Shown: piece after piece, positions 1 to 5,011 of the stretch
Layout: each line of letters begins with the position of its first letter
How positions within the stretch are numbered: position 1 is the stretch's first letter
Source: Parcubacteria group bacterium
GTDB taxonomy: Bacteria; Patescibacteriota; Minisyncoccia; UBA6257; JACRHW01
Reading direction: 5' to 3'
DNA: 5,011 nucleotides
NCBI GenBank assembly: GCA_016211955.1
Contig: JACRHX010000018.1
Location: 1 to 5,011 of the forward strand
The notes under the pieces: generated by a model
Databases searched by the model: none
What the model was told of the DNA's origin: nothing
What the model saw: only the letters and a program-made list of their open reading frames with translations
Translations under genes and position numbers: made by a program

Positions 1-866
1 AATGAAAAAAGGCGTGGTTCAATTTCTGGGAAGGCAAACTCATCCTCCGGGCAGGAGAATTTTGTAGAAAGTGTTATCTCCTTCGATCCAATACCAACAG
101 TCACTACATCATTTCCGTACTTCACACCCAATTCAATCGCCTCAGCCAACCGAAGACGATTTTCTTTATCCTTAAAATCAAACGTTACTGGAATACGGTC
201 TATTACCAGTTCTATGGTGTGTGGCTTAAAACGACTCAGCACTATTCGTTCACGCAAGGAATACATCTTTCCATCAATACGCACTTCGCTAAACCCTGCA
301 TTTAAAAAATCATAAAGCACCTGATAATACTCCCCCTTACGCCCACGCACCACGGTCGCAAAAATAGTGATAAGATTTTCATCTCTTGAAGCACCAAGAA
401 CAATAGCATTTTTATTTTTCGAAGTAATACTTTTCTTAAGAGAAATAACTGCATCCACAATCTCCTCCTTCGTCATCTTTCTAATCTCCTTTCCACAAAG
501 AGGACAATAGGGTTTCCCGATTCGAGCAAAGAGAACACGCAGATAATCGTAGATTTCTGTAATAGTGGCAACCGTTGAGCGCGGATTCCCTGAATGACTT
601 TTCTGGTCAATCGAAATGGCCGGCGAAAGCCCCTCAATCTCATCAACGTCGGGCTTATCCATCTTTCCTAAGAACTGACGTGCATAGGCAGAAAGTGATT
701 CGATGTATCGTCTCTGGCCCTCTGCAAAGATGGTATCAAACGCCAACGATGATTTACCCGAACCCGATGGGCCAGTAAATACAATTATCTTCCCGCGCGG
801 CAATTCAAGATTGATATTCTTGAGGTTGTGCTCGCGAGCGCCTCTAATAATTAATTTATCTTTCAT
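1..866 (-). CDS. uvrA: UvrABC excinuclease subunit A, N-terminal part (3' end beyond window)
   Basis: UvrA is the cytoplasmic ATPase that, as a dimer with UvrB, finds bulky DNA lesions in nucleotide excision repair. The 288 visible codons read as a typical UvrA N-terminus: RGAREHNLKNI at residues 8-18, Walker A GPSGSGKS at 32-39, then EGQRRYIESLSAYARQFL (49-66), the KPDVDEIEGLSPAISIDQKS segment (71-90), NPRSTVATITEI (94-105), a CPLC pair at 121-124, KPHTIELVIDRI (214-225), and EIEPRLFS at 281-288, where the window ends. Family members are about 900-950 residues, so roughly a third is present. The ATG at 866 is the natural family start. No Shine-Dalgarno sequence precedes it, and a palindromic repeat lies 18 bases upstream. 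One oddity is that the zinc-module motif usually written CPxC reads CPED (272-275), lacking the second cysteine. The family assignment is certain. Confidence 0.98.
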   Translation of the reverse strand, partial: MKDKLIIRGAREHNLKNINLELPRGKIIVFTGPSGSGKSSLAFDTIFAEGQRRYIESLSAYARQFLGKMDKPDVDEIEGLSPAISIDQKSHSGNPRSTVATITEIYDYLRVLFARIGKPYCPLCGKEIRKMTKEEIVDAVISLKKSITSKNKNAIVLGASRDENLITIFATVVRGRKGEYYQVLYDFLNAGFSEVRIDGKMYSLRERIVLSRFKPHTIELVIDRIPVTFDFKDKENRLRLAEAIELGVKYGNDVVTVGIGSKEITLSTKFSCPEDEFAFPEIEPRLFS

Positions 867-884
867 AATAATTGAAAAAATGAT

Positions 885-967
885 GTCATCCTGAACGTAG
901 TGAAGGATCTCCCTATTACCGCTTATCCTAAAATCGAAAGATTCTTCGTCTGATGCCTCAGAATGAC
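885..967. repeat. Palindromic dispersed-type repeat with GTCATCCTGA/TCAGAATGAC ends
   Basis: The outer ends GTCATCCTGA (885-894) and TCAGAATGAC (958-967) are inverted with one mismatch. Reading inward, both arms continue with similar GAAGGATCT/GAAGAATCT segments, the right arm carrying a few extra bases. This resembles the GTCATTCTGAGCGAAGCGAAGAATCT-like intergenic repeats seen in many bacterial genomes, recognised here from memory. It lies just upstream of uvrA, probably within its 5' leader. There is no coding capacity, so it would be a non-autonomous element or a structured RNA hairpin. Confidence 0.75.
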
Positions 968-993
968 AACCGCTAAAATAGAAACTGCCCCAT

Positions 994-1048
994 ATTATAC
1001 GCTATGGGAACACCATAAGAGATTAGAGCCACAAGCCCCAAAAGTCAA
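994..1048 (-). promoter_or_regulatory. Candidate uvrA promoter region
   Basis: Two weak candidates read toward uvrA. The first is TTGACT (minus strand, 1043-1048) with a 17-base spacer and TAATCT (1020-1025). The second is a perfect TATAAT (994-999) with no good -35 box. Either would give a leader of about 120-150 bases that contains the palindromic repeat. It is back to back with the promoter of the 1116-1445 gene. The call rests on consensus matching only. Confidence 0.3.
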
Positions 1049-1056
1049 CGTTACTA

Positions 1057-1085
1057 TTGTATATAATTATATTATGTGTTATAGT
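1057..1085 (+). promoter_or_regulatory. Extended -10 promoter for the zinc-finger gene
   Basis: TTGTAT (1057-1062), a 17-base spacer, and TATAGT (1080-1085) preceded by TG at 1077-1078 form an extended -10 promoter. The predicted start near 1092 leaves a leader of about 24 bases that holds the ribosome binding site. A TATAAT at 1062-1067 is an alternative -10 box but has no matching -35. Confidence 0.5.
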
Positions 1086-1115
1086 TTAAATAGCATACCC
1101 TAAGGAGGCCTGAAA

Positions 1116-1445
1116 ATGTCCTCATTAAACAACTTGTTTCAACATCCATCGTATGAACGAGCTGTTGCAAGCGAAGTTTATTTAACACAACAACCCTACG
1201 AAGAAACAGAACTATTCTTAATGAGACGTGGCGAAGAAAGAGACGATCAACGCACCCCAGAATGTCTTACTCTTCGTGATATCTATCGTGGTATCCCCTG
1301 GGAGAAAAAGGAACACGTTCGCGATTGTGAGTTCTGTAAGCAATACCGTCTCTCATTTATAGAACTCGTTCTTTCAAGTCAAAAAGCTTCAAAACCCATA
1401 CTGTCATGGTGGGGTAGAATTCGAAAATTTTTCTCAAAAAAATAG
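1116..1445 (+). CDS. Small zinc-binding protein resembling zf-HC2/anti-sigma (ZAS) domains
   Basis: This is a 109-residue protein. The start is fixed by AAGGAGG at 1102-1108, seven bases before ATG. The recognisable part is residues 50-74: C50, a run of about 16 residues with the LTLRDIYRG pattern, then H67-x3-C71-x2-C74 in EHVRDCEFCKQY. This spacing matches the zinc-binding zf-HC2/ZAS fold of anti-sigma factors (C...HxxxCxxC). Residues 1-49 are acidic and glutamine-rich and match nothing I know. The tail (98-109, WWGRIRKFFSKK) is basic and aromatic and could touch membrane or nucleic acid, but there is no transmembrane segment and no signal peptide. No sigma factor is adjacent, so an anti-sigma role is only a possibility. 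The gene sits alone between uvrA and uvrB on the opposite strand, with its own promoter and terminator. That it is a real gene is well supported; its function is unknown. Confidence 0.85.
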   Translation: MSSLNNLFQHPSYERAVASEVYLTQQPYEETELFLMRRGEERDDQRTPECLTLRDIYRGIPWEKKEHVRDCEFCKQYRLSFIELVLSSQKASKPILSWWGRIRKFFSKK

Positions 1446-1456
1446 AACACACACAC

Positions 1457-1479
1457 AACCACCAAGAACGGTGGTTTTT
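1457..1479 (+). terminator. Rho-independent terminator of the zinc-finger gene
   Basis: A perfect seven-base-pair stem, AACCACC (1457-1463) with GGTGGTT (1470-1476), encloses a six-base loop. The T run covers 1475-1479, so its first two bases belong to the stem. The structure begins 11 bases after the TAG stop of the 109-residue gene. Confidence 0.75.
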
Positions 1480-1488
1480 CCCACTACT

Positions 1489-1558
1489 GTCATTCCCGCG
1501 AAGGCGAAAATCTAGTAGGTATTGATGCTTTCTGGATTCCCGCCTTCGCGGGAATGAC
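1489..1558. repeat. 70-bp inverted repeat (GTCATTCCCGCGAAGGCG family)
   Basis: Arms of 27 bases (1489-1515 and 1532-1558) match in 24 positions; the outer 18 bases, GTCATTCCCGCGAAGGCG, are perfectly inverted. This is a widely dispersed bacterial repeat type whose translations give spurious peptides such as VIPAKAGIQ or SFPRRRES. It lies between the terminator of the 109-residue gene and the uvrB stop codon (16 bases away). As RNA it would form a very stable hairpin that could protect or end the uvrB transcript. Confidence 0.9.
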
Positions 1559-1574
1559 ATAGAAAATAAATACC

Positions 1575-3548
1575 TTATTTTTCTTTAGTTTTTTTATTTT
1601 GTTTGATGAGTTCTTTGAGTTCGTCACGTAGGAGTGCGGCGAGTTCGAATTCGAGCCGTCCAGCAGCTTCACGCATTTCTCTTCCCTTTTCTTTGATAAA
1701 TTTCTCGAGGTCTTGTTTCGTGCTCGGTATCGGCTTCATCTCAAGTTTTAAAATCTTTTCAGCTGGTATAATATCTGAAATTTCTCTAATAATAGTACGC
1801 GGTGTAATATTGTGTTCTTTATTATAAGCAAGCTGTATTGTTCTCCTTCGTTCTGTTTCTTTTACTGCTCTCTGTATGGATCCGGTGATCACATCTGCAT
1901 ACATCACCACCTCACCTCGCACATTACGCGCTGCACGCCCAATGGTCTGTACAAGCGCCGTCTCGCTTCGCAAAAATCCTTCTTTATCCGCATCAAGAAC
2001 GGCAACAAGCGAAACCTCTGGCAAATCCAATCCTTCACGCAAAAGGTTCACCCCCACGAGCACATCAAACTCACCTCTTCGCAGACCAGTAAGAATTTTA
2101 ATACGATCCATCGTCTTCACATCGCTGTGCAGGTAAGAAACTTTTACCCCCTCTGTATCAAGATAAGCACTCAAATCCTCTGCCATCTTTTTGGTAAGAG
2201 TAGTAACAAGCACACGCTCTTTTAATTTTACCCGTTCTTTAATACGAGGAATAAGATCGGCAACTTGAGTTGCTGGTTGAATGACTACGTGGGGGTCTAC
2301 AAGTCCGGTAGGTCTGATAATCTGCTCGACCACCTGCAAACTATTGTCATGTTCAAACTGTGCAGGCGTCGCCGAGGTATAGATAACTTGCGGAATACGC
2401 TCCCCAAACTCTTTAAACGTAAGTGGTCGGTTATCTTTGGCGGATGGCAAACGAAACCCATACTCCACGAGCGTATTTTTACGTGAAGCGTCCCCTGCAT
2501 ACATACCTCCAAGTTGCGGAACGGTTACATGAGACTCATCGATTACCATAAGGAAATCTTTTGGAAAATAATCAAGAAGTGTCTCTGGCGGTTCTCCTGC
2601 CGCTCTGCCTGAAAGATGGCGAGAATAATTTTCAATACCATGGCAATAACCAACCTCTTGAATCATTGCAATATCTGCCTTTGTACGACGTTCAATACGC
2701 TCTGCCTCAAGATATTTTTTTTCCTTTTCAAAAGAACGAAGCTGTTCTTTAAGTTCTTCTTTGATAGCTTTTACCGCGCGTACTCTGTTTGGTGCATCGG
2801 TAATAAAATGTTTTGCGGGAGCAAATACCACTTCACTAATTTGAGGTGTTTTGCCCGGCTCAAAACCCGTGACAGGGTTTACTTCGTAGAGCTCCTCCAC
2901 CACACCATTTTGTAATGTAAATGTATAAATAACTTCACGATCAGGTGGCATAATCTCCCAGTTGTCCCCTCGTATGCGAAAGGTGGCGCACCTAAGATCT
3001 GCATTCGTCCTTGTAAACTGAAGCTCAACGAGTTTTTTTACAAAGGTAGATCGTAGAATAGTATCCCCCGCCTTTATATGTAAGATATTTTCCTTATACG
3101 CCTCTGGTGCACCCAATCCATAAATACAGGATACAGAAGCCACTACAATAACATCCTTACGCGTGAGAAGCGATACCGTCGCCGCGTGGCGAAGTTTATC
3201 AATCTCTTCATTAATCATCGCTTCTTTATCAATATAGGTATCACTACTAGGCATATAGGCTTCTGGCTGATAGTAGTCATAATAAGAAACAAAATAGTGC
3301 ACGGCGTTCTCGGGAAACAACTCTCGAAACTCATTACAAAGCTGAGCAGCAAGTGTCTTATTGTGCGCAATAACAAGAGTTGGCTTTTGTACCTCCTCGA
3401 TGACATTCGCAATAGTAAACGTCTTACCAGAACCCGTAACACCCAAAAGCGTCTGGTGTTTAAACCCCTTTTGAAGTCCATCGACAAGGCCGCGAATAGC
3501 ATTCGGCTGATCCCCTGCTGGCTGGTTTTTTGAAACTAGATTAAACAT
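1575..3548 (-). CDS. uvrB: UvrABC excinuclease subunit B (complete)
   Basis: UvrB is the helicase-like subunit loaded by UvrA; it verifies the lesion and recruits UvrC for incision. The protein is 657 residues, normal for the family. In order: FxLVSKxQPAGDQP at 2-15, Walker A GVTGSGKT at 36-43, the beta-hairpin YYDYYQPEAY at 89-98 that is inserted between DNA strands, VASVSCIYGLG near 136-146, GIENYSRHL at 304-312, Walker B DESH at 337-340, TSATP at 391-395, VTTLTKKMAEDL at 448-459, GLDLPEVSLVAVLDADKEG at 506-524, motif VI QTIGRAARN at 534-542, and a C-terminal UVR domain (about 612-650) for UvrC/UvrB contact. All catalytic motifs are intact. I chose the ATG at 3548 because family homology begins there; the frame is open up to a GTG at 3641, but those 31 codons run through a palindromic repeat. 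There is no Shine-Dalgarno sequence and no convincing promoter in 3549-3734; read-through from the 105-residue gene is possible. Confidence 0.98.
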   Translation of the reverse strand: MFNLVSKNQPAGDQPNAIRGLVDGLQKGFKHQTLLGVTGSGKTFTIANVIEEVQKPTLVIAHNKTLAAQLCNEFRELFPENAVHYFVSYYDYYQPEAYMPSSDTYIDKEAMINEEIDKLRHAATVSLLTRKDVIVVASVSCIYGLGAPEAYKENILHIKAGDTILRSTFVKKLVELQFTRTNADLRCATFRIRGDNWEIMPPDREVIYTFTLQNGVVEELYEVNPVTGFEPGKTPQISEVVFAPAKHFITDAPNRVRAVKAIKEELKEQLRSFEKEKKYLEAERIERRTKADIAMIQEVGYCHGIENYSRHLSGRAAGEPPETLLDYFPKDFLMVIDESHVTVPQLGGMYAGDASRKNTLVEYGFRLPSAKDNRPLTFKEFGERIPQVIYTSATPAQFEHDNSLQVVEQIIRPTGLVDPHVVIQPATQVADLIPRIKERVKLKERVLVTTLTKKMAEDLSAYLDTEGVKVSYLHSDVKTMDRIKILTGLRRGEFDVLVGVNLLREGLDLPEVSLVAVLDADKEGFLRSETALVQTIGRAARNVRGEVVMYADVITGSIQRAVKETERRRTIQLAYNKEHNITPRTIIREISDIIPAEKILKLEMKPIPSTKQDLEKFIKEKGREMREAAGRLEFELAALLRDELKELIKQNKKTKEK

Positions 3549-3580
3549 AACTATACAAAGCAGCTCAAAAATATAATATC

Positions 3581-3638
3581 CCCTGAGCGAAGTCGAAGGG
3601 TTTCCTTTTAAAGAAGGTGGGCCTTCGACAAGCTCAGG
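3581..3638. repeat. Inverted repeat of the CCTGAGCxxxGTCGAAGG family
   Basis: The left arm CCTGAGCGAAGTCGAAGG (3582-3599) pairs with the right arm CCTTCGACAAGCTCAGG (3622-3638), with a central spacer of 22 bases. This is a common dispersed repeat whose minus-strand translation gives PELVEG and PSTSLRG peptides. It lies 32 bases upstream of the uvrB ATG, where it would form a hairpin in the leader. Confidence 0.85.
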
Positions 3639-3734
3639 CACTATTAATTGATAAGAGCATTAAACAACGCTTTGTTACATAAACCATACTAAATGATAGC
3701 GTGTAATAAAAGAAGGACACAATGGCCCCTGCTC

Positions 3735-4052
3735 TCATCGGTGAGAAGTATTACTTATTTGTAGGTAATCAGTCCTATAATCTTTCAAACGCGCTAAAGA
3801 AATTTTCTCATTTGGGATTCCTACAAAAGTTTCACTTGAAACATCTAAGCGACCAGACTCCTCAAGACCACACTCGATACACAACCAAGTACATTGCGTA
3901 GAAAGTGGTACATTATTCGTCGCAAGAAGAAACTTAGTATGCAAACAATTTCGTTGTAACACTACAATTAACCGCTTACGCTCAGCTTCCAAATCCCGTT
4001 GTTTCTTATAAAGGAAGCGAATTCTTCCCTTGCGATGCTCAGCGTCTTCCAT
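3735..4052 (-). CDS. Small hypothetical protein with CxH and CxxCG zinc-like signature
   Basis: This is a 105-residue protein of unknown function. It is supported by AAGGAGG (4062-4068, minus strand) nine bases before ATG and by a near-consensus promoter further upstream. Residues about 8-33 (KGRIRFLYKKQRDLEAERKR) are strongly charged and look like a helix or short coiled coil. Then come C36-L-H38 and, about 20 residues on, C54 and C58-I-E-C61-G in WLCIECGLEES. A C-x-H pair plus C-x2-C-G is a plausible four-ligand zinc site like a zinc ribbon. The C-terminal 40 residues are polar and unassigned. No membrane segment or signal peptide is seen. It is transcribed toward uvrB (186-bp gap with no clear terminator) and divergently from the NifU-like gene, sharing a palindrome with it. 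I do not recognise the family. Confidence 0.8.
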   Translation of the reverse strand: MEDAEHRKGRIRFLYKKQRDLEAERKRLIVVLQRNCLHTKFLLATNNVPLSTQCTWLCIECGLEESGRLDVSSETFVGIPNEKISLARLKDYRTDYLQISNTSHR

Positions 4053-4103
4053 GCTCTATTACCTCCTTCGATTACGCTTAGGGCAGATCCTTTGTGCGTG
4101 TTT

Positions 4104-4134
4104 ATTATATAACAAATTTAACCAAAAATGTCAA
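4104..4134 (-). promoter_or_regulatory. Near-consensus promoter of the 105-residue gene
   Basis: On the minus strand, a perfect TTGACA (4129-4134) is followed by 17 bases and TATATA (4106-4111), itself preceded by TG at an extended -10 position. An overlapping TATAAT (4104-4109) would need a 19-base spacer. The predicted start is near 4099, about 45 bases ahead of the ATG. This is the strongest promoter in the window. Confidence 0.75.
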
Positions 4135-4141
4135 CTTATCA

Positions 4142-4166
4142 AAATTCTGACGATCGTCAGGAATTT
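4142..4166. promoter_or_regulatory. Candidate operator palindrome between divergent promoters
   Basis: CTGACGATCGTCAG (4147-4160) is a perfect 14-base palindrome, extended by AAATT/AATTT flanks that fit with a one-base offset. It lies 12 bases from the minus-strand -35 (4129-4134) and 4 bases from the candidate plus-strand -35 (4165-4170). No T run follows it, so a protein-binding site is more likely than a terminator. The regulator is not in the window. Confidence 0.5.
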
Positions 4167-4193
4167 GATATATTGAGCAATGATACCGATAGT
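4165..4193 (+). promoter_or_regulatory. Candidate promoter of the NifU-like gene
   Basis: TTGATA (4165-4170), a 17-base spacer and GATAGT (4188-4193) match consensus at five and four positions. The predicted start near 4200 gives a leader of about 67 bases with no obvious structure. It faces away from the promoter of the 105-residue gene. Confidence 0.4.
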
Positions 4194-4266
4194 ACTGCGT
4201 CTTTAAAGAGCTGGTTTGCTGTGGTATGCTTCTTATTAGGTCATTTACAAAAAGGAGGATATCGCC

Positions 4267-4767
4267 ATGACAGAAAGACTGAAGCAAATAGATTTTTCTA
4301 ATCTTAAAGAAAAATATAGACTTACCGCACTTTATTTCATTACCCCCCTCTTTGATGATCAGGGGCTTCACATTACTGAGCTTATCTTTGGACTTCGCAT
4401 CCTACCAAATACTAAATTTTTCGCAGAACAAAAAATCAAAGATGCCATCAAGACACTCCTCCCTCCTGAATATATGGGTGCTGAAATAACCCTATTTCCA
4501 AGCGCCGAATCAGAGGTTGACTCTATTATGGATTGGTCCATTCGTCCCTATGCCCATGGCCACGGAGGCGATATTGCGCTCGACTCAATACGCGAAAAAG
4601 AAGGTGTTGTAGTCGTAACGCTTGTTGGCTCATGTGGTAGCTGTCCAAGCGCATTGGGAACAATGCGCTATGGCGTTGAAAGCCTTCTTAAAGGATATCT
4701 TCCCTGGATGAAACGTGCTGAGGCAACCAATCTCCCCGAAGAACCCGACTTCGATGTTCACTGGTAG
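4267..4767 (+). CDS. NifU C-terminal-domain protein, probable Fe-S cluster scaffold/carrier
   Basis: The protein is 166 residues; AAGGAGG at 4252-4258 sits eight bases before ATG. Residues about 84-152 form a NifU C-terminal (Nfu) domain: IRPYAHGHGGD at 92-102, strand GVVVVTLVG (113-121), the cluster-binding C123-G-S-C126-P, and a following helix with GVESLLKGYLP (136-146). Such domains bind a [4Fe-4S] cluster at the CxxC of two subunits and pass it to apoproteins in the cytoplasm. Here the usual xADGGD or xDGGD segment reads GHGGD, with a histidine in place of the aspartate. The first 83 residues are not a NifU N-terminal scaffold domain; they contain strand-like ELIFGLRIL, a helix (FFAEQKIKDAIKTLL) and strand-like AEITLF, but no cysteine. 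The gene is followed after 51 bases by a short cysteine-rich frame, probably in the same operon. Domain assignment is firm; the precise client role is unknown. Confidence 0.9.
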   Translation: MTERLKQIDFSNLKEKYRLTALYFITPLFDDQGLHITELIFGLRILPNTKFFAEQKIKDAIKTLLPPEYMGAEITLFPSAESEVDSIMDWSIRPYAHGHGGDIALDSIREKEGVVVVTLVGSCGSCPSALGTMRYGVESLLKGYLPWMKRAEATNLPEEPDFDVHW

Positions 4768-4809
4768 TGGAAGCCCGCCGTCGCCAAAACTATGACGAAG
4801 CGAAGGAGG
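4768..4809 (+). repeat. Possible degenerate hairpin repeat carrying the next gene's ribosome binding site
   Basis: CGCCGTC (4776-4782) can pair imperfectly with GACGAAGCG (4794-4802), leaving a two-base bulge. The GAAGCCCGCCGTCGCC wording resembles another class of short intergenic repeats found in low-complexity bacterial genomes, remembered and not checked. Its right end runs directly into AAGGAGG (4803-4809), the site nine bases before the GTG at 4819 that fixes that start. Confidence 0.35.
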
Positions 4810-4818
4810 TGAAAAATA

Positions 4819-4971
4819 GTGCAAACAGCAATTCAGGAAATTAATGATTTTCTTCGCAGCAAACTTCCAGAACTGAAACAAGGAACCTCTATTGAGTCGC
4901 TCGGTGTAATCGCCTGGGTTCACAAACACAATGAACCAACAAAAACAATCATTCTTGGCCTCGCACTCTAA
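4819..4971 (+). CDS. Short frame, possibly MIP18/DUF59-like Fe-S assembly protein, ended by in-frame TAA
   Basis: The frame encodes 50 residues from GTG; the start is set by AAGGAGG at 4803-4809. Residues 17-32 (LPELKQGTSIESLGVI) and the strand TIILGLAL (43-50) resemble, by eye, the DPE...I.DLGLV and following strand of MIP18/DUF59 proteins, which help load Fe-S clusters. The neighbouring NifU-domain gene agrees with that role. The frame ends at TAA (4969-4971), but the same frame continues QGVGCSPFCGCAA to the window edge, exactly where a family cysteine motif would be expected. So this is either a nonsense-mutated gene, a sequencing error, or a genuinely short protein. No cysteine remains in the 50-residue product, so if this family is right the product would lack its ligands. 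The family call is weak; the start is good. Confidence 0.5.
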   Translation: MQTAIQEINDFLRSKLPELKQGTSIESLGVIAWVHKHNEPTKTIILGLAL

Positions 4972-5011
4972 CAAGGCGTTGGATGTAGTCCCTTTTGTGG
5001 CTGTGCCGCCA
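4972..5011 (+). pseudogene. Cysteine-rich in-frame continuation past the TAA (partial)
   Basis: Directly after the TAA and in the same frame the DNA reads QGVGCSPFCGCAA, with C-x3-C-x-C spacing, up to the window edge. There is no start codon or ribosome binding site of its own. The cysteine density suggests metal or Fe-S binding, consistent with it being the second half of the upstream frame. Confidence 0.4.

Noticed and set aside
575..894. Plus-strand open frames of 63-67 codons opposite uvrA.
   Set aside because: They are shadows of the conserved UvrA N-terminus on the other strand and show no domain or ribosome binding site.
1445..1457. Short AC dinucleotide run after the 109-residue gene.
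   Set aside because: About five units only; too short to be treated as a phase-variable or functional repeat.
1357..1672. Minus-strand open frames giving SFPRRRESR and VIPAKAGIQ peptides.
   Set aside because: These are translations of the 70-bp inverted repeat, a known source of false genes, and they overlap the 109-residue gene or the uvrB 3' end.
1603..3533. Several plus-strand open frames of 60-137 codons across uvrB.
   Set aside because: They are antisense to a complete, motif-rich uvrB, and none has its own convincing start signals or recognisable protein motif.
3663..3676. AACAA/TTGTT inverted repeat upstream of uvrB as an operator.
   Set aside because: Arms are only five bases with no extension and no clear promoter alongside, so chance is an adequate explanation.
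3732..3748. Small TCTCA-TCGG-TGAGA hairpin at the 3' end of the 105-residue gene as a terminator.
   Set aside because: The stem is five base pairs and no T run follows on the minus strand.
3722..3901. Plus-strand frame of 59 codons opening with ATG after AGAAGGA.
   Set aside because: It lies antisense within the 105-residue gene, which has a better ribosome binding site, a near-consensus promoter and a Cys/His pattern; the 59-residue product shows no motif.
4630..4974. Minus-strand frame of 114 codons near the right end.
   Set aside because: It is antisense to the NifU domain and to the following frame, both of which have strong ribosome binding sites; the product looks like noncoding translation.

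Overview
The window is bacterial and most likely comes from a member of the Candidate Phyla Radiation (Patescibacteria). This is inferred from compact AT-leaning DNA, very small zinc-ligand proteins, and several families of short palindromic repeats of the kind common in such genomes. No rRNA or marker phylogeny is present, so the lineage is a judgement, not a demonstration. TAA, TAG and TGA all end genes here, which fits the standard bacterial code.

Layout from left to right. At 1-866 (minus) is the N-terminal third of UvrA, cut by the window edge. At 867-1115 is an intergenic region with a palindromic repeat and back-to-back promoters. At 1116-1445 (plus) is a 109-residue protein with a C...HxxxCxxC zinc signature like zf-HC2/anti-sigma domains, followed by an intrinsic terminator. 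A 70-bp inverted repeat at 1489-1558 separates it from a complete uvrB at 1575-3548 (minus). A third repeat family lies just upstream of uvrB. At 3735-4052 (minus) is a 105-residue unknown protein with a CxH/CxxCG signature. A 214-bp divergent promoter region with a central perfect palindrome follows. At 4267-4767 (plus) is a protein with a C-terminal NifU-type Fe-S domain. A short GTG-started frame (4819-4971), possibly MIP18/DUF59-like, comes next; it ends at an in-frame TAA although a cysteine-rich motif continues in the same frame to the window edge.

Functionally there are two themes. UvrA and UvrB are the damage-recognition and helicase subunits of nucleotide excision repair; they lie on the same strand but are separated by an oppositely oriented zinc-finger gene. 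The right end looks like a small Fe-S cluster assembly operon, transcribed divergently from the CxxCG protein. Strong AAGGAGG ribosome binding sites precede all four small genes, while neither uvrA nor uvrB has one; both have a palindromic repeat close upstream instead.

I see no mobile element with a transposase, CRISPR array, tRNA or rRNA, and no clear new multi-gene system. The points most worth a second look are the interrupted cysteine-rich frame at the right end and the symmetric palindrome between the divergent promoters.
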